DNA of 64,000 nucleotides from Pseudoflavonifractor intestinihominis (GTDB taxonomy: Bacteria > Bacillota > Clostridia > Oscillospirales > Oscillospiraceae), in the NCBI RefSeq assembly GCF_040096055.1, contig NZ_JBBMFK010000018.1, positions 1-64,000 on the forward strand, read 5' to 3'. Below the pieces are notes generated by a model, which saw only the letters and a program-made list of their open reading frames with translations, searched no databases and was not told the DNA's origin. Every line of letters starts with the position of its first letter. The first letter of the stretch is position 1. Shown in pieces: positions 21,515 to 30,107 of the stretch. Both the position numbers and the translations under genes were made by a program.

Positions 21515-24391
21515 ATGATCAATTTCGAAATGGAAGACGTCATCAGCGTGCTGCAAAACTGCGCCCCCTACCTCATCGCGCTGGGCATTGTCCTTCTGGT
21601 GGGAATCATCGTGCTCATCGCCGTCCGGGGGCGGCCCCGGCCCCAGAAGTTCCTGATCCGGGCCCAGGCCGGTCTGGCCATGGCCCTGGCCGCTGTGCTG
21701 GCCGTCAACGGCATCATGCTGGGCGGCGTCTCCGCCCTGCTGGACCTGGTGTTGGTGGAACAGGTGAAGATCAGCGACGGTACTCTGGACACCGCTGAGG
21801 ACACCGCCGTGCAGATTGCCGAGGAGGGCTTCGTCCTCCTGCAGAACGACGGCGACACCCTGCCCCTCACCGACGTGACCAGCCTGAACCTGTTCGGCTG
21901 GGCCAGCGCCAACCCCATCTACGGCGGCACCGGCTCCGGCGGCATCAACGCCCTGTACGACATCGTCAGCCTCCAGCAGGGGCTGGAGCAGGCCGGATTT
22001 GCGGTCAACCAGGAGCTGCTGGACTTCTACACCGCCTACTCCTCCCAGCGCCCCGACATGACCATCACCACCCAGTCCTGGACCCTGTACGAGCCCCCGG
22101 TGAGCACCTACTCCCAGGAGATGCTGGACAACGCCAGAGAATTCTCCGACGTGGCGGTCGTCACCCTGGCCCGCCTGGCCGGCGAGGGACACAACGACAT
22201 GCCCATGGCCATGTCCGAGGCCGGCTACGACAACAACTCCGACGCGTACGACGATTTCCAGCCCGACGACCACTACCTCCAGCTCTCCCAGACTGAGCGG
22301 GACATGATCGACATGGTCTGCGACAATTTCGACACCGTCATCCTTCTGCTCAACAGCGGCAACCCCATGGAGCTGGGCTTTGTGGACGACTATGAGCAGA
22401 TCAAGTCGGTGCTGTGGTGCCCCGGCCCCGGCAACGTGGGCTTCACCGCCCTGGGCGAGATCCTGCGGGGCACGGTGAACCCCTCGGGCAAGAGCACCGA
22501 CACCTTTGCCTACAACCTGAAAAACGCCCCCTGGTGGAACAACTACGAGGACTACCACTACTCCAACATGGAGCAGCTGGCGGTGGAGGGCATGAACTCC
22601 GGCGTGTCCCAGACCTACTATCCCTCCTTCACCAACTACGTGGAGGGCATCTACGTGGGCTACAAGTTCTACGAGACGGCCGCCGCCGAGGGCCTCATCG
22701 ACTACGATGCCGAGGTCCAGTACCCCTTTGGCCACGGCCTGAGCTACACAACCTTCTCCCAGACCATGAGTGAGCTGGACGTCACCGACACCGAATTCTC
22801 CTTTGACGTCACCGTCACCAACACCGGCTCTGTGGCGGGCAAGGACGTGGTGGAGGTCTTCTACAACCCACCCTATCTCAACGGCGGCGTGGAGAAGTCG
22901 GTGGCCAACCTGCTGGACTTTGAAAAGACCGGGCTCCTCCAGCCCGGCGAGAGCCAGACCATCTCCTTCACCTTTGCCCTGGAGGACATGGCCTCCTACG
23001 ACTACCGGGACGCCAGGGCCTACATTCTGGACCCGGGGGAGTATGTCATCTCCGTCAACAGCGACTCCCACACCATCCTGGACCAGAAGGCCCTGACCCT
23101 GTCCTCCAAAATCGTATACGACGGCCAGGAGGGCCGGGCCAGCGACGACCTCACCGCCACCAACCGGTTTGATGACTGTGCCGGCGACGTGGAGTACCTG
23201 TCCCGTGCCGACCACTTCGCCAACTACGACCGGGCCACCGCCGCCCCCGCCTCCACGGAGATGTCCCAGGAGCTGGTGGCGCAGTACCACCTGAACAGCA
23301 ACTTTGACCCCGGCACCTATCTGGACCCCGACGCGGTCATGCCCACCACCGGGGCGGACAACGGCCTGACCCTGGCGGACATGCGTGGCCTGGACTATGA
23401 CGACCCCCAGTGGGAGCTGCTGCTGGACCAGCTCACCGTGGACGACATGGCCAATATGATCGCCCTGTGCGGCTACCAGACGCCCGCCATGGAGTCGGTG
23501 GGCAAGCCCCAGACCCTTGACATGGACGGCCCGGCCGCCATCAACAACAACTTCACCGGCTACGGCTCCCTGGGCTTCCCCATTGAGATCGTCATCGCCA
23601 ACACCTGGAGCAAGGACCTGGCCACCCAGTGGGGCGAGACCATGGGCCAGATGTGCGTGGAGATGGGCATCCAGGGCTGGTACGCCCCGGCCATGAACAC
23701 CCACCGCAGCCCCTTCGGCGGGCGGAACTACGAGTATTTCTCCGAGGACGGCGTGCTGGCCGGGCGCATCGCCTCCGGCGCCGTGCAGGGCGCCATGAGC
23801 AAGGGGGTCTACTCCTACATCAAGCACTTCGCCGCCTACGACTTCAACGGCAAAATGGTGTGCGTCTGGACCAACGAACAGGCCCTGCGGGAGATCTATC
23901 TGAAGCCCTTTGAGATCTGCGTGAAAGAAGGAAACGCCAACGCCGTCATGGTCTCCTGGAGTTTCCTGGGCATCAAGTGGACCGGCGAAAACAGCAGCCT
24001 GATGAACACGGTCCTCCGGGACGAGTGGGGCTTCCGCGGCATGGCCATCACCGACTTTTTCCGCAACAACGGCCATGGCTTCATGAACGCCGACGCCGCC
24101 CTGGCCAATGGGGTGGACGGCATGCTGGCCACCGTGGAGGGCGGCCCCAACTTCGTCACCGACCGCACCAATCCCTCCTCTGTCTCCGACATGCGCCGCG
24201 CCTGCAAAAACGTGATGTACACCGTGGTGCAGAGCTATCTCTACGACGAGGACTACCAGGGCCAGCAGGGCGTGGGCTGGCGGACCTATCTCTACATCGC
24301 CGACGCCGCGGCCGCCGTGGTGCTCATCGGCCTGGAGGTCCTGGTGCTGAAAAGCTACAGGAAGCGCAGGGACAGCGCCGCGATGCGCTGA
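21515..24391 (+). CDS. Membrane-anchored GH3 family glycoside hydrolase with reversed domain order
   Basis: 958 residues. Two N-terminal membrane segments (about 18-37 and 52-76) come first. The GH3 C-domain follows (AEEGFVLLQNDGDTLPL at 103-119), then a fibronectin-III-like domain (FGHGLSYTTF to about 480). The (beta/alpha)8 barrel comes last, about 620-910, with the nucleophile region GFRGMAITDFF (Asp847) and the KHFAAYD motif. A final membrane segment lies near 925-948. Normal GH3 enzymes have the barrel first; this permuted order is known in some ruminal beta-glucosidases. It probably hydrolyses beta-glucosides at the cell surface. AGGAGGG precedes the ATG. Confidence 0.9.
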   Translation: MINFEMEDVISVLQNCAPYLIALGIVLLVGIIVLIAVRGRPRPQKFLIRAQAGLAMALAAVLAVNGIMLGGVSALLDLVLVEQVKISDGTLDTAEDTAVQIAEEGFVLLQNDGDTLPLTDVTSLNLFGWASANPIYGGTGSGGINALYDIVSLQQGLEQAGFAVNQELLDFYTAYSSQRPDMTITTQSWTLYEPPVSTYSQEMLDNAREFSDVAVVTLARLAGEGHNDMPMAMSEAGYDNNSDAYDDFQPDDHYLQLSQTERDMIDMVCDNFDTVILLLNSGNPMELGFVDDYEQIKSVLWCPGPGNVGFTALGEILRGTVNPSGKSTDTFAYNLKNAPWWNNYEDYHYSNMEQLAVEGMNSGVSQTYYPSFTNYVEGIYVGYKFYETAAAEGLIDYDAEVQYPFGHGLSYTTFSQTMSELDVTDTEFSFDVTVTNTGSVAGKDVVEVFYNPPYLNGGVEKSVANLLDFEKTGLLQPGESQTISFTFALEDMASYDYRDARAYILDPGEYVISVNSDSHTILDQKALTLSSKIVYDGQEGRASDDLTATNRFDDCAGDVEYLSRADHFANYDRATAAPASTEMSQELVAQYHLNSNFDPGTYLDPDAVMPTTGADNGLTLADMRGLDYDDPQWELLLDQLTVDDMANMIALCGYQTPAMESVGKPQTLDMDGPAAINNNFTGYGSLGFPIEIVIANTWSKDLATQWGETMGQMCVEMGIQGWYAPAMNTHRSPFGGRNYEYFSEDGVLAGRIASGAVQGAMSKGVYSYIKHFAAYDFNGKMVCVWTNEQALREIYLKPFEICVKEGNANAVMVSWSFLGIKWTGENSSLMNTVLRDEWGFRGMAITDFFRNNGHGFMNADAALANGVDGMLATVEGGPNFVTDRTNPSSVSDMRRACKNVMYTVVQSYLYDEDYQGQQGVGWRTYLYIADAAAAVVLIGLEVLVLKSYRKRRDSAAMR

Positions 24392-24421
24392 TTCCCCCCC
24401 TTTGCCGGACCCCCTACAAAG

Positions 24422-24462
24422 ATCCGGCCGCCGGCGAGCATGGCGCCGGCGGCCGGATTTTT
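24422..24462 (+). terminator. Intrinsic terminator of the GH3 gene
   Basis: ATCCGGCCGCCGGCG (24422-24436) pairs with CGCCGGCGGCCGGAT (24444-24458), then T-rich sequence. The nearest in-frame ATG of the next gene (24440) lies in the loop, which argues against that ATG as a start. Confidence 0.9.
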
Positions 24463-24472
24463 GGGAAAGAAG

Positions 24473-25279
24473 GTGACTGCTCTGAAGCTGACACAGATTC
24501 GCAACGCCACCGTCCTGCTGGAGTACGCCGGCGTCCGGTTCCTCCTGGACCCCATGCTCTCCCCCAGGGGCGCCCTGCCCCCCTGCCACAGCCGGGTCCG
24601 TCCCGAGACCCGCAATCCCCTGTGCGACCTGCCCTGCCCGGCAGAGGCCCTCTTGGACGCGGACGGGGTCATCATCACCCACCTCCATCCGGGGCACTTT
24701 GACCAGGCGGCGGCCAGGCTGCTCCCCAGAGACAGTCCGGTCTTTGCCCAGAACCAGCGGGACCTGGAGATCCTGCAATACTACGGCTTCCGGCAGGTCC
24801 GGGTGCTGGGGCGGGACACGGCCTTTTCCGGGGTGACCCTGACCAGAATCCCCGGGCGCCACGGGAACTGGGAGGCAGATCTCCTGGACCGGCTGGGCAG
24901 CGTATCCGGGGTGGTGTTCCGCGCTCCGGACGAGCCCTGCCTCTACGCCACGGGGGACACCGTCTGGTGCCCCGGCGTGGAACAGGCGCTCCGTGACTTC
25001 CGCCCCCATGTGGTGCTGGCCAATGCCGGGGGCAACATGGGCTGCCAGCACCGGGTCAACATGGGAAAGGAGGATGTTCTGGCCCTCCACCAGGCCCTCC
25101 CCTCGGCCCTCATCGTGGCCACCCACATGGAGGACATGAACCACTGGACCCTGTCCAGGGCGGAGCTGCGGGCCTTTGCCCGGGAAATGGATTTCCGGCT
25201 ATACGCGCCTGAAAACGGGGAGAGCCTTCGGATATGCCGGGATCGGACCGGCCTCCGCGCTGTCGTAGAAGAGGCTTAA
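24473..25279 (+). CDS. Metallo-beta-lactamase-fold hydrolase
   Basis: About 268 residues. LTQIRNATVLLEYAGVRFLL and the metal motif THLHPGHFDQ (a THxHxDH variant, His-x-His-x-Gly-His-x-Asp) are followed by YATGDTVWCPGV and LANAGGN. This resembles UlaG/YcbL-like MBL hydrolases, acting on an unknown small molecule. The start is uncertain. The only upstream ATG sits in a terminator loop, so GTG at 24473 or CTG at 24482 (eight bases after AAGG) are better. A convergent terminator follows the stop. Confidence 0.85.
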   Translation: MTALKLTQIRNATVLLEYAGVRFLLDPMLSPRGALPPCHSRVRPETRNPLCDLPCPAEALLDADGVIITHLHPGHFDQAAARLLPRDSPVFAQNQRDLEILQYYGFRQVRVLGRDTAFSGVTLTRIPGRHGNWEADLLDRLGSVSGVVFRAPDEPCLYATGDTVWCPGVEQALRDFRPHVVLANAGGNMGCQHRVNMGKEDVLALHQALPSALIVATHMEDMNHWTLSRAELRAFAREMDFRLYAPENGESLRICRDRTGLRAVVEEA

Positions 25280-25295
25280 GGACATGGGCGCAGCA

Positions 25296-25329
25296 AAAAC
25301 CGGGACCGTCAAGAGGCGGTCCCGGTTTT
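25296..25329. terminator. Bidirectional terminator
   Basis: AAAACCGGGACCG and CGGTCCCGGTTTT flank a short loop, between the converging MBL-fold and TIGR04076 genes. Confidence 0.9.
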
Positions 25330-25351
25330 CGCTCTTCCGCAGGGCATGCGT

Positions 25352-25615
25352 CTACGGCTCTATCTTTTCGATTTTGAACACGTTGATCACATCCACATCA
25401 GGGCAGCGGAACACCGCCGTGCCCTCCGGCTGCCCCGGTATGGCGCCCCCATACCGCAGGATGTCGATATAGGGGAATGCCACATGCATGGCCATGGGAC
25501 ACAGCCGTCCCCGCTCCGTGTCAAAATCGAACGTGTCCCCCACGCGGTGCCCCCGATGGCAGCCGCAGGGGCCTTTGCGGTCGATCAGGGTCAGGCGGAT
25601 CTTGGGTCTCTCCAC
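25352..25615 (-). CDS. TIGR04076-family small protein
   Basis: 87 residues with a GTG start at 25615 and a GGAGGG site. IRLTLIDRKGPCGCHRGHRV, then LCPMAMHVAFPYIDILRYGG and VFRCPDVDVINVFKIEKIE, match the TIGR04076 family pattern of a CxC near the start and a C-P pair. Function is unknown. It lies 19 bases after the HxlR gene on the same strand and is probably co-transcribed, so it may be part of a redox-responsive unit. Confidence 0.8.
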   Translation of the reverse strand: MERPKIRLTLIDRKGPCGCHRGHRVGDTFDFDTERGRLCPMAMHVAFPYIDILRYGGAIPGQPEGTAVFRCPDVDVINVFKIEKIEP

Positions 25616-25634
25616 AGGGCCCCCTCCTTCCGTT

Positions 25635-25982
25635 TCACAGTCTGTTTCGCTCGCCCCAGTCGCACATCTGGTCTAGGATGGGGATCAGAGACCTTCCCCG
25701 CTCCGTCAGGCTGTACTCCACCTTGGGCGGGATCTGGGGATACTCCTCCCGGTGGACCAGCTGATCCGCCTCCAGCTCCTTCAGGGTGGCGCTGAGGGTC
25801 TTGTAGGAGATCCCACCGATATACTTCTTCATCTCGTTGAACCGGACCACCCCAAAACACATGAGGGTGTAGAGGATGGTCATCTTATACTTCCCGCTGA
25901 TCAGCGACAGGGTATAGCTGAAACCCGTATCCGCCAGATTGGCGGTGGAAATGCAGGCTCTGTACGCTTCTGCCTCTCCCAT
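25635..25982 (-). CDS. HxlR-family winged-helix regulator
   Basis: 115 residues from the ATG at 25982 with AGGAG seven bases upstream; a longer start adds unlikely sequence. SGKYKMTILYTLMCFGVVRF, NEMKKYIGGISYKTLSATLK and ELEADQLVHREEYPQIPPKVEYSLTERG are the standard HxlR pattern. Two Cys residues (near 10 and 41) could act as redox sensors, as in HypR-like members. It is divergent from the flavoprotein gene, with inverted repeats between them, and likely controls it. Confidence 0.9.
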   Translation of the reverse strand: MGEAEAYRACISTANLADTGFSYTLSLISGKYKMTILYTLMCFGVVRFNEMKKYIGGISYKTLSATLKELEADQLVHREEYPQIPPKVEYSLTERGRSLIPILDQMCDWGERNRL

Positions 25983-25995
25983 TTGACACTCTCCT

Positions 25996-26073
25996 TTTGG
26001 TAAGTACCAAACCTCGATGCAAGTATCGCACCAAAATGTGCGTACTTGTTCTTTCACCAGTTCTTGCTATGAT
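25996..26073 (+). promoter_or_regulatory. HxlR-type operators and flavoprotein promoter
   Basis: TTTGGTA-AG-TACCAAA (25996-26011) is a near-perfect palindrome. CAAGTAtCGCAC and GTGCGTACTTG (26020-26031 / 26038-26048) form a second inverted repeat sharing AAGTA half-sites. The second one runs into a promoter: TTGTTC (26046-26051), 16 bases, TATGAT (26068-26073). Binding there would block transcription of the flavoprotein gene. Confidence 0.65.
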
Positions 26074-26125
26074 TGTAATATCAGGTGGGAAGAAAGTCAA
26101 TCTCACACAGACAAGGAGGAGCATT

Positions 26126-26671
26126 ATGAGCAAGAACGTGGTTGTGATCACCGGCAGTCCCCGCAGGAACGGCAACAGCTTTGCCATGACCGACAGCTTT
26201 ATCAAGGCCGCGAAGGCAAAGGGACACACCGTGACCCGTTTTGACGCGGCCATGATGAAGATCGGCGGCTGCCGGGCCTGTGAGACCTGCTTCAGCACCG
26301 GGAAGGCCTGCACCTTTGACGACGATTTCAACACCATCGCCCCGGCCATCCTGGAGGCCGACGCCATCGTCTTCACCATGCCGGTCTACTGGTACTCCAT
26401 CCCCGCCCAGATCAAGGGGGTCATCGACCGGATCTACTCCCTGGTGGTGGGCGGCAAGGACATAGCCGGAAAGGAGTGCGCCCTGATCGCCTGCTGCGAG
26501 GAGGAGGACCTGTCCGTGCTGGACGGCGTACGGGTCCCCATGGAGCGCACCGCCGCGCTGAACAAGTGGAAGATGGTGGGCGAGGTGCTGGTGCCCGGCG
26601 TCCTCAAGCCCGGCGATATTGAGAAAACCGACGGCTGCCGGAAGGCCGCCGCCCTGGCCGACAAGATCTGA
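26126..26671 (+). CDS. Flavodoxin-like NAD(P)H-dependent FMN oxidoreductase
   Basis: 181 residues. VVVITGSPRRNGNSFAMTDS is the FMN phosphate-binding loop. GCRACETCFSTGKACTFDDD and IVFTMPVYWYSIPAQIKGVIDR are the usual features of the NADPH-dependent FMN reductase/iron-sulfur flavoprotein superfamily. The start has AAGGAGGA. Likely a reductase for quinones or other electrophiles. HxlR control fits a role in electrophile or redox stress. Confidence 0.88.
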   Translation: MSKNVVVITGSPRRNGNSFAMTDSFIKAAKAKGHTVTRFDAAMMKIGGCRACETCFSTGKACTFDDDFNTIAPAILEADAIVFTMPVYWYSIPAQIKGVIDRIYSLVVGGKDIAGKECALIACCEEEDLSVLDGVRVPMERTAALNKWKMVGEVLVPGVLKPGDIEKTDGCRKAAALADKI

Positions 26672-26729
26672 GGTCCTCCCGCTCCGCTGCCCGGCGGCCC
26701 TCCGATTTTGTCTGCCCGATGCACATCAC

Positions 26730-26768
26730 AAAGCCCGCCCCGGCGCGTCTGCGCCGTGGGCGGGCTTT
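26730..26768. terminator. Bidirectional terminator
   Basis: AAAGCCCGCCC (26730-26740) and GGGCGGGCTTT (26758-26768) enclose a further GGCGC/GCGCC stem. It serves the converging flavoprotein and P-type ATPase genes. Confidence 0.9.
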
Positions 26769-26813
26769 CTGCCCTCCGGCCCCGGATATCCCCGGGTCTC
26801 CGGAACAGGCGGC

Positions 26814-28700
26814 TCACTCGAATTTCCTGTCGTAGAGCAGGGCCGCGATCAGGACCACAAAGCAGGAGCCGGCATTGTGAACCAGGGCCCCGGTGGTGGG
26901 CGTCAGCATTCCCAGGAGGGAGAGAATGATGGCCACAAGGTTAATGCACATGGACAGCGTGATGCTCAATTTGATGGTCTTTACCGTGGCGTCGGACAGG
27001 CGCTTCAGGTAGGGGATGCGGGAGAGATCGTCGCGCATCAGGGCGATATCCGCGGCATCCACGGCGATGTCGCTCCCCATGCCCCCCATTGCCACGCTGA
27101 CGTCGGCGGTCTTCAGCGCCGGCGCGTCGTTGACCCCGTCGCCGATCATGCAGACCCTGCATCCCCCGCGCCGCAGCTCCTGGATGCTCCCCACCTTCTC
27201 CTCCGGCAGCAGCTCCGCCCGGACATCGGAAATTCCGGCCTGTTGGGCAAAATAGGCGGCTGTTGTCCTGTGGTCGCCGGTGAGCAGAACGGTGCGGGCC
27301 CCCATTCCGGTCAGGCGGGAGACCATGTCCTTTGCCTCCGGGCGCAGCACGTCGGAGAGGGCGATCACGCCCAGACAGCGGTTCCCCTCCGCCACCAGGA
27401 CGGAGGCCTTCCCCTGCACGCGCAGTCTCTCCAGGATATCCCGGACGCCGCCGTCAGGGGACACGCCGCTTTCCGCAAGGAAGGCCTCCTTGCCGCAGAG
27501 CAGCGCCCTGCCTTCCACCCGGGCGCTTACCCCCTTGCCTGCCGTCATCCGGAACTCGTCGGAAGTTGGAAGGGCGAGTCCCTCCTCCCTGGCCCGGGCC
27601 ACGATGGCCTTGCCCAGCGGATGCTCGCTTCTGGACTCCGCGGCGGCGGCCAGGGTCAGCAGCTCCGCCGCGCTGACCGCGGGATCAAAGGGCAGGACGT
27701 CGCTGACCTCCAGCCGGCCATAGGTCAGCGTGCCCGTCTTGTCAAAGGCGATGGTGTCCACCTTTCCCATTTTCTCCAAGGCCTCGCCGGACTTGATGAT
27801 CACGCCGTGCTTGGTCGCCTGGCCGATGGCCGCCATAATAGCGGTGGGCGTGGCCAGCACAAGGGCGCAGGGGCAGAACACCACCAGCACGGTGACAGCC
27901 GTGATGATATTCCCCGTCCCCAGGTAGGCGGCCACGGCGATCAGCAGCGCCACCGGCACCAGCCAGCTGGCGCACCGGTCCGCCAGGCGCTGCATGGGCG
28001 CCTGGCTGCTCTCCGCCTCCCGCACCATGCGGATGAGGGTCTGGAGGGAGCTGTCCTCCCCCACCCTGGTGGCCGTGATGTCAATGGCCCCGAAGCGGTT
28101 GATGGTGCCGCAGAACACCCCGTCCCCCACGCCCTTGTCCACAGGCAGGGATTCCCCCGTCATAATAGACTGGTCCACAGAGGTCTCGCCGCTGACGATC
28201 TCTCCGTCCACCGGGATGGTCTCGCCGGGCAGAATACGCAGCAGGTCCCCCTGCCGGATCTCCTCCGCCGGCACCATCTCCTCCCGCCTGCCGGACAGCC
28301 TGCGCCCCTGCACAGGGGCCAGGCTGAGCAGCTGCTTCAGGCCCTTTTTCGCCCGCTCGGTGGTGGCCTCCTCCAGCAGCGCCCCGATGGCCATGATAAA
28401 GGCCACCTCGCCCGCCGCAAACAGGTCCCCGATGGCAATGGCGGCGAACATGGCGATGCAGATCAGCAGCGCGGAGGAGATCTTGCTGATGCCGGGGTTG
28501 TGTATGATCCGCCAGACGGCCAGATACAGCAGCGGGATGCCGCTGATGAGCACCGTCACCCAGGCCGGATCAAAGGGCAGGATGCCCGGGTGTCCGCCCG
28601 TCTCCCCCATCAGGTGGGGTACCAGGTCGAACAGCAGAAACACGCCCGCCACAATGGTCATGGGCAGTCCGGCCAGAACATCGCTGACTCTCTTTATCAT
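26814..28700 (-). CDS. Heavy-metal P1B-type ATPase
   Basis: 628 residues from the ATG at 28700 (GGAGGAAGAAGG site). The actuator motif TGES is at 181-184, metal-site CPC at 276-278, phosphorylation site DKTGTLT at Asp320, and hinge motif GDGVNDAPAL near 540. The N-terminal metal-binding HMA domain is absent; the protein begins almost at the first membrane segment. CPC with a short C-terminus fits Cd/Zn/Co or Cu exporters; the metal cannot be fixed from sequence alone. A TetR gene is divergent from it and may regulate it. Confidence 0.92.
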   Translation of the reverse strand: MIKRVSDVLAGLPMTIVAGVFLLFDLVPHLMGETGGHPGILPFDPAWVTVLISGIPLLYLAVWRIIHNPGISKISSALLICIAMFAAIAIGDLFAAGEVAFIMAIGALLEEATTERAKKGLKQLLSLAPVQGRRLSGRREEMVPAEEIRQGDLLRILPGETIPVDGEIVSGETSVDQSIMTGESLPVDKGVGDGVFCGTINRFGAIDITATRVGEDSSLQTLIRMVREAESSQAPMQRLADRCASWLVPVALLIAVAAYLGTGNIITAVTVLVVFCPCALVLATPTAIMAAIGQATKHGVIIKSGEALEKMGKVDTIAFDKTGTLTYGRLEVSDVLPFDPAVSAAELLTLAAAAESRSEHPLGKAIVARAREEGLALPTSDEFRMTAGKGVSARVEGRALLCGKEAFLAESGVSPDGGVRDILERLRVQGKASVLVAEGNRCLGVIALSDVLRPEAKDMVSRLTGMGARTVLLTGDHRTTAAYFAQQAGISDVRAELLPEEKVGSIQELRRGGCRVCMIGDGVNDAPALKTADVSVAMGGMGSDIAVDAADIALMRDDLSRIPYLKRLSDATVKTIKLSITLSMCINLVAIILSLLGMLTPTTGALVHNAGSCFVVLIAALLYDRKFE

Positions 28701-28718
28701 CCTTCTTCCTCCCTCTGC

Positions 28719-28747
28719 TTGACAGATACAGAGGCTTTCCGTACAAT
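28719..28747 (+). promoter_or_regulatory. Promoter toward the TetR gene
   Basis: TTGACA (28719-28724), 17 bases, TACAAT (28742-28747), about 125 bp before the TetR start. Confidence 0.45.
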
Positions 28748-28824
28748 CAATTTGATAGCAAACACTCTGTTCGTTTTTATTGTAGGGACATGCCGCGGGA
28801 AAGGCAACGGATGATTGGGCCCAC

Positions 28825-28842
28825 ATGTTCTCTACCGAACAT
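28825..28842. promoter_or_regulatory. Candidate TetR operator
   Basis: ATGTTC and GAACAT (28825-28830 / 28837-28842) form an inverted repeat with a six-base centre, 30 bp before the TetR start, in the region between the divergent ATPase and TetR genes. Confidence 0.45.
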
Positions 28843-28871
28843 TTGGGCGGATTTGTACGAAGGGAGCTTGT

Positions 28872-29435
28872 ATGGACAGACGGCAGCAAAAAACGAGAGC
28901 GGCGATCTTTTCCGCCTTCACCGCCCTGCTGGCGGAGAAGGCCTACAGCAAGATCACGGTGCAGGAGATCATCGACGCCGCCAATGTGGGGCGCACCACT
29001 TTTTACGCCCATTTCGAAACCAAAGACGACCTGCTCAAGGAGCTGTGCGGGGAGCTGTTCGGCCACATCGTCAGCAGCGCCATGGACTGCACCCACACCC
29101 ACGGGCTCTACTCCGACGGCAGCGCGCCGGAGTCCGTGTTCTGCCACCTGCTGCAGCACCTGCAGGAGAACGACCGGAACATCATGGGGCTCCTCTCCTG
29201 TGAGAGCAGCGAGCTCTTCCTGCGCTATTTCCGGGACAGCCTGAATGAGCTGGTGCGGTCCCAGCTGGCCAGCCTGAACCGCGCCCCCAATCCCCGCATC
29301 CCCCAGGACTTTCTCATCAACCACATATCCGGCAGCTTTGTGGAGATGGTGCTGTGGTGGAGCAGGGGCCGGATGAAGCAGCCCCCGGAGGAGCTGGACC
29401 GGTATTTCCGGGCCGTCATCGAGCCGGTTCTGTGA
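28872..29435 (+). CDS. TetR/AcrR-family transcriptional regulator
   Basis: 187 residues. MDRRQQKTRAAIFSAFTALL and KAYSKITVQEIIDAANVGRT followed by TFYAHFETKDDLLKEL form the N-terminal HTH. The C-terminal helical domain contains several Cys and His residues (CTHTHG, FCHLLQHL, CESS) that could bind metal, which is a speculation. Divergent placement from a metal ATPase suggests it is that gene's regulator. GGGAG precedes the ATG at 28872. Confidence 0.88.
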   Translation: MDRRQQKTRAAIFSAFTALLAEKAYSKITVQEIIDAANVGRTTFYAHFETKDDLLKELCGELFGHIVSSAMDCTHTHGLYSDGSAPESVFCHLLQHLQENDRNIMGLLSCESSELFLRYFRDSLNELVRSQLASLNRAPNPRIPQDFLINHISGSFVEMVLWWSRGRMKQPPEELDRYFRAVIEPVL

Positions 29436-29496
29436 CAGCCGGTCCGGGATTCAGCCGGAAAACAGCGGGCAAACCGCTCGATCGCTCTCTTTTCTG

Positions 29497-29526
29497 TTGA
29501 CTTGGACTGTCCGTCCGCCGTATAAT
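29497..29526 (+). promoter_or_regulatory. Promoter of the PadR operon
   Basis: TTGACT (29497-29502), 18 bases, TATAAT (29521-29526). AT-rich ATAT repeats follow and could be the PadR operator. Confidence 0.7.
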
Positions 29527-29555
29527 ATCTCTATTCGATATATTTGGAGGCGTCT

Positions 29556-30107
29556 ATGGAATATCTGGTGCTGGGCCTGCTGATCCTCTCCCCCATGACC
29601 GGGTATGAGCTGCAGCAGTTCATCAGGCAGAACCTGGCCCTCATCTGCTCCCACAGCGCGGGCAGCGTACAGACCGCCCTGGCCAAGCTGGAGCGGGAGG
29701 GCCGCATCACCGCCGCCGAGACCACCCAGGGCAGGCGGCGCAAAAAGACCTTCTCCATCACGGAGGAAGGCCGCGCCGCCTTTTCCGCCTGGGTGGCCCA
29801 GCCCATGCAGGCGGATAAAGTGAAAAACATGGAGCTATCCCGGCTGTTTTTCCTGGGCCTGGCCAGGCCGGAGGAGCGGACCGCCGCCATCCGGGACTAC
29901 ATCCGCCAGATGGAGGAGACGGCCGCCGTGCTGCAGGCCATCCGGGAGCGGTTCCGGCAGGTCCAGGAGAGCCCCCTGCCCCCCGGACAGGACTGGGACG
30001 CCATCTTTCGCTTCCAGGGATACACCATCGAGTACGGCATTGCCGCCGCCCAGTTTGAGCGGGACTGGTACCGCCGCCTGCTCTGTGAATTGGAGGAACA
30101 GCCATGA
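29556..30107 (+). CDS. PadR-family transcriptional regulator
   Basis: 183 residues, ATG at 29556 with GGAGG five bases upstream. MEYLVLGLLILSPMTGYELQ and the following QTALAKLEREGRITAAETTQ, then KKTFSITEEGRAAFSAWV, are the classic PadR winged helix. The C-terminal helical domain is the long (Vir_act_alpha_C) type. The stop overlaps the start of the flavoprotein gene (ATGA), so the regulator and the enzyme are co-transcribed and probably autoregulated. Confidence 0.9.
   Translation: MEYLVLGLLILSPMTGYELQQFIRQNLALICSHSAGSVQTALAKLEREGRITAAETTQGRRRKKTFSITEEGRAAFSAWVAQPMQADKVKNMELSRLFFLGLARPEERTAAIRDYIRQMEETAAVLQAIRERFRQVQESPLPPGQDWDAIFRFQGYTIEYGIAAAQFERDWYRRLLCELEEQP

Noticed and set aside
21500..25144. 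A 1214-residue minus frame opposite GH3 and MBL-fold genes
   Set aside because: It crosses two real genes and a terminator, and shows only low-complexity Gly/Val/His sequence. It is a shadow frame.
26619..28814. A 731-residue plus frame opposite the P-type ATPase
   Set aside because: It overlaps a gene with all P1B motifs; the translation is His/Gly/Arg-rich without domains.
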